Below, piece after piece: positions 18,154-26,423 of a DNA stretch of 64,000 bases (positions within the stretch are counted from its first letter, which is position 1; each line of letters opens with the position of its first letter). The notes below the pieces were generated by a model. That model saw only the letters and a program-made list of their open reading frames with translations, was not told the origin of the DNA and made no database searches. The translations under genes were made by a program, and so were the position numbers. This DNA comes from Kitasatospora phosalacinea (GTDB lineage: Bacteria > Actinomycetota > Actinomycetes > Streptomycetales > Streptomycetaceae), in assembly GCF_000717185.1 (NCBI RefSeq), contig NZ_JNYE01000011.1:1-64000 (forward strand), written 5' to 3'.

Positions 18154-18660
18154 ATGACCGCCACCCCACCCCTCCCCGGCGACTTCGCGGTCGTCCGGAT
18201 GGGCGGCCGCACCGGCCGCCTGATCCGGATCGGCCAGTTCCTCAACGGCGACGGCTTCGCCGACTACGAGCACGCCTTCGTGCACGTCGGCGACGGCGAA
18301 CTCGTCGAGGCCCAGCCCGGCGGCGCGGTGCTCCGCCCGCTCTCCTCCTACGACGACCGCCCCGCGCTCTGGTCCACCGGCCGGGTCCCGCTCACCGACG
18401 GGCAGCGCTCCGCGATCGCCGCGGCCGCCCGCTCCTACGTCGGCACCCCCTACAGCTTCGCCGACTACCTCGCCCTCGCCGCCGTCCGCCTCCACCTCCC
18501 GATGGGGCCCCCGCTGCGGCACTACGTCGCCAGCACCAAGCACATGATCTGCTCCCAGCTCGTCGACCAGTGCTACCAGGACGCCGGGGTCCACCTCTTC
18601 GCCGACCACCGCTGGCCCGGCTACGTGACCCCGGCCGACCTGGCCCGGCTGCTGCTGTGA
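18154..18660 (+). CDS. Permuted NlpC/P60 (YiiX-like) cysteine hydrolase
   Basis: A 168-residue protein with the circularly permuted papain-like fold, in which the catalytic His precedes the Cys. His40 lies in DYEHAFVHVGDGELVEA and Cys133 in MICSQLVDQCYQDAG. The DRPALWSTGR and YVGTPYSFADY stretches are also typical of the family. Members act on peptides, amides or lipids, and the substrate here is unknown. No signal peptide is visible, so it is probably cytoplasmic. The ATG at 18154 is used; a frame-consistent GTG at 18127 lacks support. It is convergent with the SulP-carbonic anhydrase gene, 16 bp between stops. Confidence 0.85.
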   Translation: MTATPPLPGDFAVVRMGGRTGRLIRIGQFLNGDGFADYEHAFVHVGDGELVEAQPGGAVLRPLSSYDDRPALWSTGRVPLTDGQRSAIAAAARSYVGTPYSFADYLALAAVRLHLPMGPPLRHYVASTKHMICSQLVDQCYQDAGVHLFADHRWPGYVTPADLARLLL

Positions 18661-18676
18661 CGGAACCCGGGGCCGG

Positions 18677-21013
18677 TCAGGCCGCGAGGTCCTGCTCCGG
18701 CTCGACGCGCGCGTGCACCGGAGCGAAGCGACCGGTCCGCGCGTCCATCACGTAGGCCTGCGCGGTCGCGAAGTCGAAGTACATCCCGACCAACCGCAGC
18801 GACCCGTCCGCGACCCGGCGCTCCACCGCCGGGTTGGCCATCAGCTGGTCGAGCTGCTGCACCACGTTGGTGATGCACAGCTGCTCCACCACGTCCGCCG
18901 CGGGGCGGCCCTCGAACTCGGCGGGGGCGCGCCGCAGCCGGTCGAGCGAGCTGCGGCCGTTGCGCAGCCAGCGGGCCAGCGCGGTGGGTGGACCGGCCGC
19001 CTCGGTGACGCCGTCCAGCAGGGCCTTCATCGCCCCGCAGCCGGAGTGCCCGCAGACCGTGATCGAGGCGACCTCCAGGACCTCCACCGCGTACTGCACG
19101 GCGGCGGCCACCGAGTCGTCCGCGGCGCCCGGTTCGTACGGGGCGGGGACCAGGTTGCCGACGTTGCGGACGGTGAAGAGGTCTCCCGGGCCGGAGCTGG
19201 TGATCATGCTGGTGACCATCCGGGAGTCCGCGCAGGCGAGGAAGAGCTGCGAGGGCGTCTGGCCGTCCCGGGCGAGGCGGGCGAGCTCCTGGCGGACCAG
19301 CGGGGCGGTGTGCTGCTGGAAGCCGCGGACGCCGTCGAGCAGGCGGACGTGCGGGTCGTCCTCGCGCTGCTCGATGCAGTGGTGGCCGACCCAGGGCGTC
19401 CAGGCGCGGCAGCGGTGCGGGCCGGGGGAGCTGCCCGCCCGGACGGTGCCGTCCGGATCCAGCACGTCCTGCGGGCGGCGCTCGGTCAGCATCGTGACCT
19501 GGGCACCGGCGGCCTGCTGCCCGGTGCGCCAGGCGTGCAGCGCCTCGTACGCGGCGTGGTCCAGGAACGAGCCGTCGTGGTGGACCGTCACCCGCGCCCC
19601 GGCCGGGATCCCGCCCAGCGCCCGGCTCAGCTTGGGGACGGCCGCGAACGTCAGCGGGCCGTGGGTGCGGACGGTGTACGAGCCGTCCTCCTCGGCCAGC
19701 ACGTCGACGTGGGCGCGGGTCAGCCGGTAGAGGGCGAGCAGCACGGCGACCGAACCGCCGAGCAGCACCCCGAGCGGGACGCCGAGCAGCACCACCCCGA
19801 GCACGGTGGCCAGGTACACCGGGAACTCGCGGTGCCGGTGCACCTGGCGGATGTGCGCGAAGCTGACCATCTGCACGCCGACCACCAGCACCAGCGCGGC
19901 CAGCGCGGCCAGCGGGATCCGCCGCAGCCCGGCGGTCAGCACCAGCGCGGCGACCAGCACCCAGCAGCCGTGCAGCACCGCGGACGCCCGGGTGGCCGCA
20001 CCGGCCTGCACGTTGGCGGTGGAGCGGACGGCGCCACCGGCCACCGGGAGGCCGCCGAGCAGCCCCGAAGCCAGGTTGGACGCGCCCTGGGCGCGCAGCT
20101 CGCGGTCCAGGTCGCTGCTGCGGCGGGTCATCCGGTCGACCGCGACGGAGGACAGCAGGGACTCCACGCCCGCCACCACGGTGACCGTCAGCACCAGGCC
20201 GAGCAGCGCCGCCCAGTGGCCGGAGAGCAGGTCGGCCGAGGGCATCGAGAAGAACTGGTGGTGCTCCCAGACCGGGAGCTCGACCCGGGCCAGCCGCAGC
20301 CCGGCGATCAGCGACAGCGTGGTGGCGGCGGCCACCGCGACCAGCGCGGCGGGCAGCCGGCCCAGCCGGGCGCCGACCCGGCCGGCCGCGCCGGGCAGCA
20401 GGCCGAGCCGGGGCCAGCCGTACAGGACCGCCAGCGCCAGCAGGCCGACCACCAGCGCGGGCAGGTGCGGCCCGGCCAGCTCGCCGGGCAGCGAGAGCAG
20501 GTCGGCCAGGGCCGAACTGTGCGGCGTGCCGCCGAGGATGACGTGCAGTTGGGCGATCGCGATGGTCAGGCCGACGCCTGCCAGCATGCCGTGCACCACG
20601 GCGGGCGAGACGGCGAGCGCGGCGCGGGCCACCCGCAGCGAGCCGAGCAGCAGCTGCAGCAGGCCGGCGGCGACGGTGACCAGGCAGGCGGTCGGCCAGC
20701 CGTACTGGGCGATCACCCCGGCGGTGACCACCGTCAGCGCCGCGGACGGGCCGCTGACCTGCAGGTGGGTGCCGCCGAGGAGGCCGGCCACCAGGCCGCC
20801 GACCGCGGCGGCGACCAGACCGGCCGTCAGCGGGGCGCCGGTGGCGAGGGCGATGCCGAGCGAGAACGGCACCGCGATGAGGAACACCGCCAGGGAGGCG
20901 GGCAGGTCGTGCGCCAGCAGGGCGCGGGCCCGGCCCGGGGCCGGGCCGGCCGGCGGCGGGGCGTGGTCGGTGGTGTCGGAGGCGATGGGTGCGCTGGAGA
21001 CGTCGAGGGTCAT
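18677..21013 (-). CDS. SulP anion transporter fused to beta-carbonic anhydrase
   Basis: A 778-residue bifunctional membrane protein that would import an anion, probably bicarbonate, and interconvert it with CO2. Residues from about 30 to 440 are the SulP transporter (LPASLAVFLIAVPFSLGIALATG, GPSAALTVV and about ten helices). A STAS domain follows at about 450-530 (GPLTFAAVPKLSRALGG). The C-terminal 220 residues are a beta-carbonic anhydrase with zinc ligands in LACADSR and CGHSGCGAM and the VRNVGNLVP motif. The frame is open far upstream, but the ATG at 21011-21013 fits the protein start. Such fusions are known in actinobacteria, and anion identity is inference. A 9-bp tandem repeat lies 84 bp upstream. 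Confidence 0.94.
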   Translation of the reverse strand: MTLDVSSAPIASDTTDHAPPPAGPAPGRARALLAHDLPASLAVFLIAVPFSLGIALATGAPLTAGLVAAAVGGLVAGLLGGTHLQVSGPSAALTVVTAGVIAQYGWPTACLVTVAAGLLQLLLGSLRVARAALAVSPAVVHGMLAGVGLTIAIAQLHVILGGTPHSSALADLLSLPGELAGPHLPALVVGLLALAVLYGWPRLGLLPGAAGRVGARLGRLPAALVAVAAATTLSLIAGLRLARVELPVWEHHQFFSMPSADLLSGHWAALLGLVLTVTVVAGVESLLSSVAVDRMTRRSSDLDRELRAQGASNLASGLLGGLPVAGGAVRSTANVQAGAATRASAVLHGCWVLVAALVLTAGLRRIPLAALAALVLVVGVQMVSFAHIRQVHRHREFPVYLATVLGVVLLGVPLGVLLGGSVAVLLALYRLTRAHVDVLAEEDGSYTVRTHGPLTFAAVPKLSRALGGIPAGARVTVHHDGSFLDHAAYEALHAWRTGQQAAGAQVTMLTERRPQDVLDPDGTVRAGSSPGPHRCRAWTPWVGHHCIEQREDDPHVRLLDGVRGFQQHTAPLVRQELARLARDGQTPSQLFLACADSRMVTSMITSSGPGDLFTVRNVGNLVPAPYEPGAADDSVAAAVQYAVEVLEVASITVCGHSGCGAMKALLDGVTEAAGPPTALARWLRNGRSSLDRLRRAPAEFEGRPAADVVEQLCITNVVQQLDQLMANPAVERRVADGSLRLVGMYFDFATAQAYVMDARTGRFAPVHARVEPEQDLAA

Positions 21014-21096
21014 GGGTGTCTTCCCGTCTTCTTCCGGGGGAACGAACGCAGTCAGGTCCGGCGGGTGCGCCTGGTCGGATCGGCTGTCGTGGGTCA

Positions 21097-21150
21097 CAGC
21101 GGGTGTGGCGGGTGCAGCGGGTGCAGCGGGTGCAGCGGGTGCAGCGGGTG
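21097..21150. repeat. Six tandem copies of a 9-bp unit upstream of sulP
   Basis: The unit CAGCGGGTG occurs six times head to tail (one copy reads TGGCGGGTG). It lies in the 401-bp gap 21014-21414, 84 bp before the SulP start codon. It may be slippage-prone and change promoter spacing. The rest of the gap up to about 21350 holds no gene. Confidence 0.8.
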
Positions 21151-21350
21151 TGTGGCGGGGCGGCCGTGCTGGCGGCCGCGCCGGGTGGGCGCGGCGGCGA
21201 CGGCCTGCGGCGACCCGTGGTTCAAGAGTTGGTAAACCGAGAGTAATGGAACCTTTGCACAGCGTGTGCGACGAGTGCCAGCGCAAAAAGGGGTGTTCAC
21301 CACATCGTGTGGCACCCCGATCGGGCGGGAATTTCCTGGTGGGGACGCCT

Positions 21351-21389
21351 GAGGGGCCGGTCCGGCCGTGGCGGGCGGACCGGCCCCTC
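21351..21389. terminator. Hairpin after the CooC/MinD-like ATPase gene
   Basis: Perfect 14-base arms (21351-21364 and 21376-21389) lie 26 bp past the leftward gene's stop at 21415. Confidence 0.75.
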
Positions 21390-21414
21390 GGGGTCGGCGG
21401 GTCGGGCGGCGGGC

Positions 21415-22401
21415 TCAGACCCCGGCGGTCCGGGGCTGCCCGGCGCCCAGCACGTAGTCCGGGTCGACCTGGTCGGCCAGGTCGGTGCCGACCTTGGCGT
21501 TGCCCCAGCTCTCCGCGTTGCGCAGGTGGAAGCGGACCGCCTGGGCGCTGTACCGGCGCGGGTCGCGCAGCTCGTGGGCGGTGTCGGCGGCCGTCTGCAG
21601 CCGGGCCAGCACCTCCCGGTTCGCGGGCTCCAGCTCGCGCAGCGGCGGCTCGTCCCCGCGCTCCAGCCGGCGCACCCAGCCGGACTGCCCGAAGCAGGCG
21701 TACAGGTCCTCGCCGACCTCGCGGCGCAGGAACTCCAGGTCGTCCGGGCCCTGCACCTTGTTGCCGACCACCCGCAGGTGGACGTCGAAGTCCTGGGCGT
21801 ACTCCTTGTACTGGCGGTACACCGAGACGCCCTTGCGGGTCGGCTCGGCGACCAGGAAGGTCAGGTCGAAGCGGGTGAACAGGCCGGAGGCGAAGGAGTC
21901 GGAACCGGCCGTCATGTCGGTGACCAGGTACTCGTCCGGGCCGTCCAGCAGGTGGTTCAGCAGCAGTTCCACCGCGCCGACCTTGGAGTGGTAGCAGGCC
22001 ACCCCGAGGTCCTCCTCGGTGAACGCGCCGGTCACCATCAGCCGGACCGAGCCCTCGTCCAGGGCGATCGGGCGAGCGCAGGCCGCGTACACCGGGTTCT
22101 CCTCGACGATCCGCAGCAGCCGGGAGCCGGGGCCGGGCGGGGTGGTCTTGATCATCTCCTCGGCGGAGCGGATCAGCGGGTTCTCGCCGCGCAGGTACTC
22201 CTTGATCTCCGGCAGGTGCGCGCCGAGCGAGGGGAGCGCGGCGGCCCGGGCGTCCGTCAGGCCGAGGGCCGGACCGAGGTGTTGGTTGATGTCGGCGTCG
22301 ACGGCGACCACCGGGTGACCGGTGGCGGCCAGGTGGCGGATGAACAGTGCGGACAGCGTGGTCTTGCCGCTGCCGCCCTTGCCGACGAAGGCGATCTTCA
22401 T
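21415..22401 (-). CDS. CooC/MinD-like P-loop ATPase
   Basis: A 328-residue SIMIBI-class NTPase. It starts directly with the deviant Walker A MKIAFVGKGGSGKTTLSALF (two lysines), followed by VAVDADINQHLG, EYLVTDMTAGSD (Walker B-type strand) and FLVAEPTRKGVSVYRQY. This resembles CooC, the ATPase that helps insert nickel into carbon monoxide dehydrogenase, and the MinD/ParA group. No CODH gene is nearby, so the target is unknown. The ATG at 22399-22401 follows GGAG with about eight bases between. It is divergent from the Fic-like gene at 22603. Confidence 0.85.
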   Translation of the reverse strand: MKIAFVGKGGSGKTTLSALFIRHLAATGHPVVAVDADINQHLGPALGLTDARAAALPSLGAHLPEIKEYLRGENPLIRSAEEMIKTTPPGPGSRLLRIVEENPVYAACARPIALDEGSVRLMVTGAFTEEDLGVACYHSKVGAVELLLNHLLDGPDEYLVTDMTAGSDSFASGLFTRFDLTFLVAEPTRKGVSVYRQYKEYAQDFDVHLRVVGNKVQGPDDLEFLRREVGEDLYACFGQSGWVRRLERGDEPPLRELEPANREVLARLQTAADTAHELRDPRRYSAQAVRFHLRNAESWGNAKVGTDLADQVDPDYVLGAGQPRTAGV

Positions 22402-22602
22402 CTCTGAGTCTCCGGCTCTCTGGCTCTGGCACTCGTCGGCCCTCGCCGACCCGATGCTTGTTGGAAACCGTTATCGTCACCGATTAGTGGTCATGCTAGC
22501 GGTGGTTTGCGGTGCCGCACATGAGGGAAGGGCGGATTGCCACGAAAGGGTGACCCGGGGGTTGCCTCCCGGCTGCCCCGCGGACTCATTACCCTCGGGT
22601 AG

Positions 22603-23493
22603 GTGACCACAGGAACTGACCCGCTCGCCCCGCTGGCCCAGCTCGACGGCGTCCCCGAGGCCGTCGCCGAGGTGCGCAAGAACGTCGACCGCCTCTACGG
22701 GCACCGCGTGATGCGGCGCCGGGCGGGCGAGGTGACCTCCGAATCGGCCCTGCGCGGCGCCCGCGCCTCGGCCGCCCTGGAAGGCGCCGACTGGCCGCTC
22801 GAGGAGGTCCGCCGCCGCACCGACTTCGGCGCCGACCCCGAGGCCCGCACGGTCGGCGCCGCGCTGCGCCTCTCCGCCGAGGCGGGCCAGCTGCTCAGCG
22901 TCTGGCGCACCTCCCCGCTCCAGGTGCTGGCCCGGCTCCACCTGCTCGCCGCCGGCGACGGCGACCCCGCGGCCGGACGCCCCCGCCGGGACGGCGAGCA
23001 GGCCGCACCGCTGTTCCCGCTGGAGGTTGCGGCCACCGAGACCGTGGCCACCGGGGCCCCCGACGGCCCGGTCGGCGAACTCCCGCCGCCGCCCCCGCCC
23101 GCCGAGGCGGCCGCCCGCCTCGACCAGCTCGCCGGGCTGCTCGCCGCCCGCGCCGAACGCCTCACCGGCGGCGCGCCCGCCCTGGTGGTCGCCGCCGTGG
23201 TGCACGGCGAACTGCTCGCGCTGCGCCCGTTCGGCAGCTACAACGGCCTGGTCGCCCGGGCCGCCCAGCGGATCGTGCTGACCGCAGAGGGGCTCGACCC
23301 GAAGGCGATCTGCCCCGCCGAGGTCGGCCTCGCCGAGCTCGGCACCGCCGCCTACCGCCGGGCCCTGCTCGGCTACCTGGAGGGCACTCCCGAGGGCGTC
23401 TCCCGCTGGGTGGTGCACTGTGCCGCCGGGCTCGGCCTGGGCGTGCGCGAGAGCACCGCGGTGTGCGAGGCGATGCAGCGCGGCATGGTCTGA
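22603..23493 (+). CDS. Fic-domain protein with degenerate active-site motif
   Basis: A 296-residue protein that I place in the Fic family. Residues 56-61 (SAALEG) match the [S/T]xxxE[G/N] inhibitory helix of class II Fic proteins. Residues 208-219 (RPFGSYNGLVAR) align with the Fic core HPFxxGNGRxxR, but the catalytic His is Arg208, the D/E-G pair is S-Y, and the first conserved Arg is Leu. AMP transfer by the usual mechanism is therefore doubtful. A Pro/Ala-rich insert (about 125-170) separates the two halves. The GTG at 22603 is the likely start. It is a conserved neighbour of the HAD gene in streptomycetes, as I recall, which points to a non-toxin role. Confidence 0.7.
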   Translation: MTTGTDPLAPLAQLDGVPEAVAEVRKNVDRLYGHRVMRRRAGEVTSESALRGARASAALEGADWPLEEVRRRTDFGADPEARTVGAALRLSAEAGQLLSVWRTSPLQVLARLHLLAAGDGDPAAGRPRRDGEQAAPLFPLEVAATETVATGAPDGPVGELPPPPPPAEAAARLDQLAGLLAARAERLTGGAPALVVAAVVHGELLALRPFGSYNGLVARAAQRIVLTAEGLDPKAICPAEVGLAELGTAAYRRALLGYLEGTPEGVSRWVVHCAAGLGLGVRESTAVCEAMQRGMV

Positions 23494-23880
23494 GGCCGTC
23501 TGGCCCCCGACCGGTGCCGGTGCCGGAACGCAGTTGCGGCGGCGCCCGAGACTTCCGGGCGTCGCCGCTGGTACGGAGACCGGGTTACCAGAGCATGCAC
23601 CGTTCAGTGCCCATCAGGCGGGGTCCTGTGCCCGTTCACCTGGTGCGGCGGCCCGTCAGCGGGTCGGCTGCATGTGGGTGCCCGATTGTCCGTACGTCGG
23701 TCCGTGGGGCCTTAACTGCGTTGTCGGTTCGACCTCTTGGGGTCCTTACCGGGTCTCGCGGGCCGTAACCCATTTCTACCTCAGATCGCCCGAAAGAGGA
23801 ACCCGAAAACGGCGCCTTTGGCGGTTTGGGTCAAGGTTTGTCCGATTTGGCGAACCCGCCGGGCCTCCGGGGCGTGCCGC
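23494..23880. other. Intergenic region between convergent Fic-like and HAD genes
   Basis: 387 bp without a supported gene. The part 23700-23860 is less GC-rich than the flanks. A weak inverted repeat CTGGTA/TACCAG lies at about 23569-23592. No terminator or RNA gene was recognised. Confidence 0.4.
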
Positions 23881-24744
23881 TCAGGCCGCCGCCGGGCGCC
23901 GCCGCCGCGCGCTGTACCAGAGCACCCCGGCCGTCAGCACCGCCGCGCCGACCGCCACCGCGGCCACCACCGAACGGCTCGGCGCGTGGAACTCCGGCAG
24001 CCTGCGGGTCAGTTCGACCGGCCGACTGAACACCAGCACCGGCCACTCGCGGGCCGTCGCCTCCTTGCGCAGCGCCCGGTCCGGGTTCACCGCCGCCGGG
24101 TGGCCGACCGCCTCCAGCATCGGCAGGTCGGTCGACGAGTCGCTGTACGCGTAGCAGTTGGCGAGGTCGTAGCCCTCCCGTTCGGCCAGCTCGCGGATCG
24201 CCGCGGCCTTGTTCTCGGCGTACGCGTAGTACTCGATCTCGCCGGTGTAGCGGCCCTCCTCGACGTGCAGCCGGGTGGCGATCACGTGGTCCGCGCCCAG
24301 CAGTTGGCCGATCGGCTCGACCACCTCGGAGCCCGAGCTGCTGACGATCACCACGTCGCGGCCGGCCGCGTGGTGCTGCTCGATCAGCGAGGCCGCCTCG
24401 TCGTAGATGATCGGGTCGATCATGCCGTGCAGGGTCTCCGCGACGATCTCCCGGACCTGCTGGACGTTCCACCCGCGGGTCAGTGCGGACAGGTAGGCCC
24501 GCATCTTCTCCATCTGGTCGTGGTCCGCGCCGCCGACCAGGAAGACGAACTGGGCGTACGCGCTCTTCACCACCGAGCGGCGGTTGATCAGGCCGCCCTG
24601 GTAGAACGGCCGGCTGAACGCGAGCGCGCTCGACTTGGCGATGATCGTCTTGTCGAGGTCGAAGAAGGCGGCGGTGCGGGGCACGCCGTAGCCGCCCCGG
24701 TCGGCGAAGTCGGCGTTCTCGTCGGCGTTCTCGGTGGTGTCCAC
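23881..24744 (-). CDS. HAD-IB family phosphatase (SerB-like) with C-terminal membrane helix
   Basis: A 287-residue haloacid-dehalogenase-type hydrolase. Motif I is AAFFDLDKT with the nucleophile and acid-base Asp pair. Motif II lies in VVIVSSSGSE, and motif III/IV in YAYSDSSTDLPMLEAVG. The C-terminus is a hydrophobic helix (VVAAVAVGAAVLTAGVLWY) followed by RRRR, so it is tail-anchored. A GTG at 24742-24744 or a TTG at 24769-24771 may be the start; neither has a clear Shine-Dalgarno. With the 6C RNA and ssd it forms the same order as Rv3661-B11-Rv3660c in M. tuberculosis. The substrate is unknown. Confidence 0.9.
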   Translation of the reverse strand: MDTTENADENADFADRGGYGVPRTAAFFDLDKTIIAKSSALAFSRPFYQGGLINRRSVVKSAYAQFVFLVGGADHDQMEKMRAYLSALTRGWNVQQVREIVAETLHGMIDPIIYDEAASLIEQHHAAGRDVVIVSSSGSEVVEPIGQLLGADHVIATRLHVEEGRYTGEIEYYAYAENKAAAIRELAEREGYDLANCYAYSDSSTDLPMLEAVGHPAAVNPDRALRKEATAREWPVLVFSRPVELTRRLPEFHAPSRSVVAAVAVGAAVLTAGVLWYSARRRRPAAA

Positions 24745-24849
24745 GGGAACCGAGGATAGAGGGGCGACCAAAAGGGAGGGCCATTCGGTGGACCTGCGAG
24801 CGTGCGGGTTTGTGTTTCTGGCCGGTCGGGTACACCATGGAAGTCACGG

Positions 24850-24950
24850 ATCGTTCGCGCGACCGTGCTAACCCGGTCCGGCTCCTCCCCCCCGAGCCGG
24901 GCCGTGGATAGACGACCCCCGCTCTCCCCCCCCGGCGGGGGTCGTCGCAT
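24850..24950 (+). ncRNA. 6C RNA (actinobacterial small RNA, B11-like)
   Basis: Two adjacent stem-loops carry C-runs in their loops, the defining feature of the 6C motif. Stem 1 is CCGGCTC (24878-24884) with GAGCCGG (24894-24900) around a CTC7 loop. Stem 2 is a 12-bp helix (24911-24922 and 24935-24946) around a loop with eight C. Published work places 6C RNAs near genes for chromosome partitioning and pilus assembly, and the location here between the HAD gene and ssd/tad matches exactly. The M. tuberculosis homologue B11 uses C-rich loops to pair with mRNAs. The 5' end is approximate. Stem 2 probably also terminates transcription. Confidence 0.88.
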
Positions 24951-25156
24951 GTCCGGGCCCGTTTTCCTTGGTAGTTGAGCTTCCAGGGAGTGGTGGTGCC
25001 AGTGGTTGCAGGGGGTGCTCCAGCGGCTCGGGAGCCGTTGTCGAGGGTTCTTCGCACGCCAAGTTTTTGTCACTCTGCGTAGTGGTGTGAGTGTCATATC
25101 GGTATACCCGATGCGTCAATTCCAAGTCGCTTTAGCCCCCGTCCGAGTGACCTCGG

Positions 25157-25182
25157 TTATCCACAGGGGCGAGTTATCCACA
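25157..25182 (+). promoter_or_regulatory. Two perfect DnaA-box sequences upstream of ssd
   Basis: TTATCCACA occurs at 25157-25165 and again at 25174-25182, same orientation, starts 17 bp apart. They lie about 130 bp before the ssd start. This is far too few for an origin, and no dnaA, dnaN or gyrB is near. DnaA-dependent regulation of the Tad operon, or DnaA titration, is inferred. Confidence 0.7.
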
Positions 25183-25313
25183 GGCAATCGGAAGTCGACT
25201 GACGCATTCCCCGCCGTCCTTCACCGTGGTGTCCGCGCCACCCCGCAGGGCCCCGTCCGGGGCACCGCGGGCGACGCGCCGTCAGACCGTCCCCGCACCA
25301 CGGGAGGACCGCC

Positions 25314-26414
25314 TTGTCCGCCTCCGTCACCGATCCGCACGCCACCGCTCCCGAACCCCCGCCCGGGCCGCTGATCCTCACCGCCGACGACGCGCTCGCC
25401 GAGCAGCTCATCCGCCTGTGCGCCGCCGCCGGGGCCGAACCCCGGCTGCTCAGCGGCGCCCCGCCGCCCGCCCGGCTCTGGGAGGACGCCCCGCTGGTCC
25501 TGGTCGGCGACGACCTCGCCGAGCAGTGCGCCGGCCTGGCCCGGCGGCCCGGCGTCCTGCTGCTCGGCCTCGACCTCGACGACGGGGAGATCTGGGTCCG
25601 GGCCGTCCGGCTCGGCGCCGAGCACGTGCTCTTCCTGCCCGACGCACAGCCCTGGCTGCTCGACCGCATCGCCGACGCCACCGAGGGCGTCGGCCCGCCC
25701 GCGCTCACCGTCGCCGTGCTCGGCGGGCGCGGCGGCGCCGGGGCCTCCACGCTGGCCTGCGCCCTCGCGGTCTGCGCCGCCCGGGCCGGGCACCGCACCA
25801 TGCTGATCGACGGCGACCCGCTCGGCGGCGGGCTCGACGTCCTGCTCGGCGCCGAACAGGCCGACGGGCTGCGCTGGCCCGACCTGGCCGCCTCCCGCGG
25901 CCGGATCAGCGGGGCCGAACTGGCCGGGGCGCTGCCAGAGCCGCACCGGCTCAGCGCCCTGTCCTGGGACAGGTCGGACACCCTGGCCATCCCCGCCGAA
26001 GCCATGCGCAGCGTCCTGGCGGCCGCCCGCAGACGCGGCGGGCTGGTCGTCCTCGACCTGCCCAGACAACTCGACGCGGCGGCCGCCCAGGCCCTCGAAC
26101 AGACCGACACCGGGCTGCTCGTGGTGCCCGCCGAACTGCGCGCCCTGGCGGCCGCCGACCGGGTCGCCGCGGCCGTCCGGATGCGGCTCGCCGACCTGCG
26201 GGCCGTCGTCCGCACCCCCGGCCCGTCCGGGCTCACCGCCGCCGACGTCGCCCGCGGCCTGCGCCTGCGGCTCGCCGGAGAGCTCGCCCCCGAGCCCGGC
26301 CTCGCCCTGGACGTCGAACGCGGCGCTCCGCCCGGCCTGCGGGAGCGCGGGCCGCTCGCCCGGTTCTGCGGGCGATTCCTGACCGAAGCGATGCCGCCCG
26401 TCGCGGCGGCCTGA
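25314..26414 (+). CDS. ssd: Septum-site/CpaE-like ATPase heading the Tad operon
   Basis: A 366-residue protein related to the septum-site-determining protein Ssd and to CpaE/TadZ, which localises the Tad pilus machine. Residues 1-125 form a receiver-like N-terminal domain (PLILTADDALAEQLIRLC). Then comes the ParA/MinD-type ATPase with GGRGGAGASTLACALA as a degenerate Walker A (Ala-Ser in place of Lys-Thr), LIDGDPLGGGLDVLLG and LVVLDLPRQLD. The TTG at 25314 is the start, preceded by GGGAGGA. It is nine bases upstream of tadA and clearly cotranscribed. The altered P-loop suggests weak or absent ATP hydrolysis. Confidence 0.87.
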   Translation: MSASVTDPHATAPEPPPGPLILTADDALAEQLIRLCAAAGAEPRLLSGAPPPARLWEDAPLVLVGDDLAEQCAGLARRPGVLLLGLDLDDGEIWVRAVRLGAEHVLFLPDAQPWLLDRIADATEGVGPPALTVAVLGGRGGAGASTLACALAVCAARAGHRTMLIDGDPLGGGLDVLLGAEQADGLRWPDLAASRGRISGAELAGALPEPHRLSALSWDRSDTLAIPAEAMRSVLAAARRRGGLVVLDLPRQLDAAAAQALEQTDTGLLVVPAELRALAAADRVAAAVRMRLADLRAVVRTPGPSGLTAADVARGLRLRLAGELAPEPGLALDVERGAPPGLRERGPLARFCGRFLTEAMPPVAAA

Positions 26415-26423
26415 GGAGCGACC

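Noticed and set aside
21014..22480. Extension of the SulP-carbonic anhydrase frame upstream to 22480
   Set aside because: The extra 489 codons run through the 9-bp repeats, a terminator and the coding strand of the ATPase gene in another frame; the ATG at 21013 gives a normal SulP N-terminus.
22480..22602. Small leftward genes between the ATPase and Fic-like genes
   Set aside because: Frames here have no ribosome-binding site or recognisable protein; the region is a divergent promoter.
25157..25182. Replication origin
   Set aside because: Only two DnaA boxes and no dnaA, dnaN or gyrB; streptomycete oriC has many boxes.
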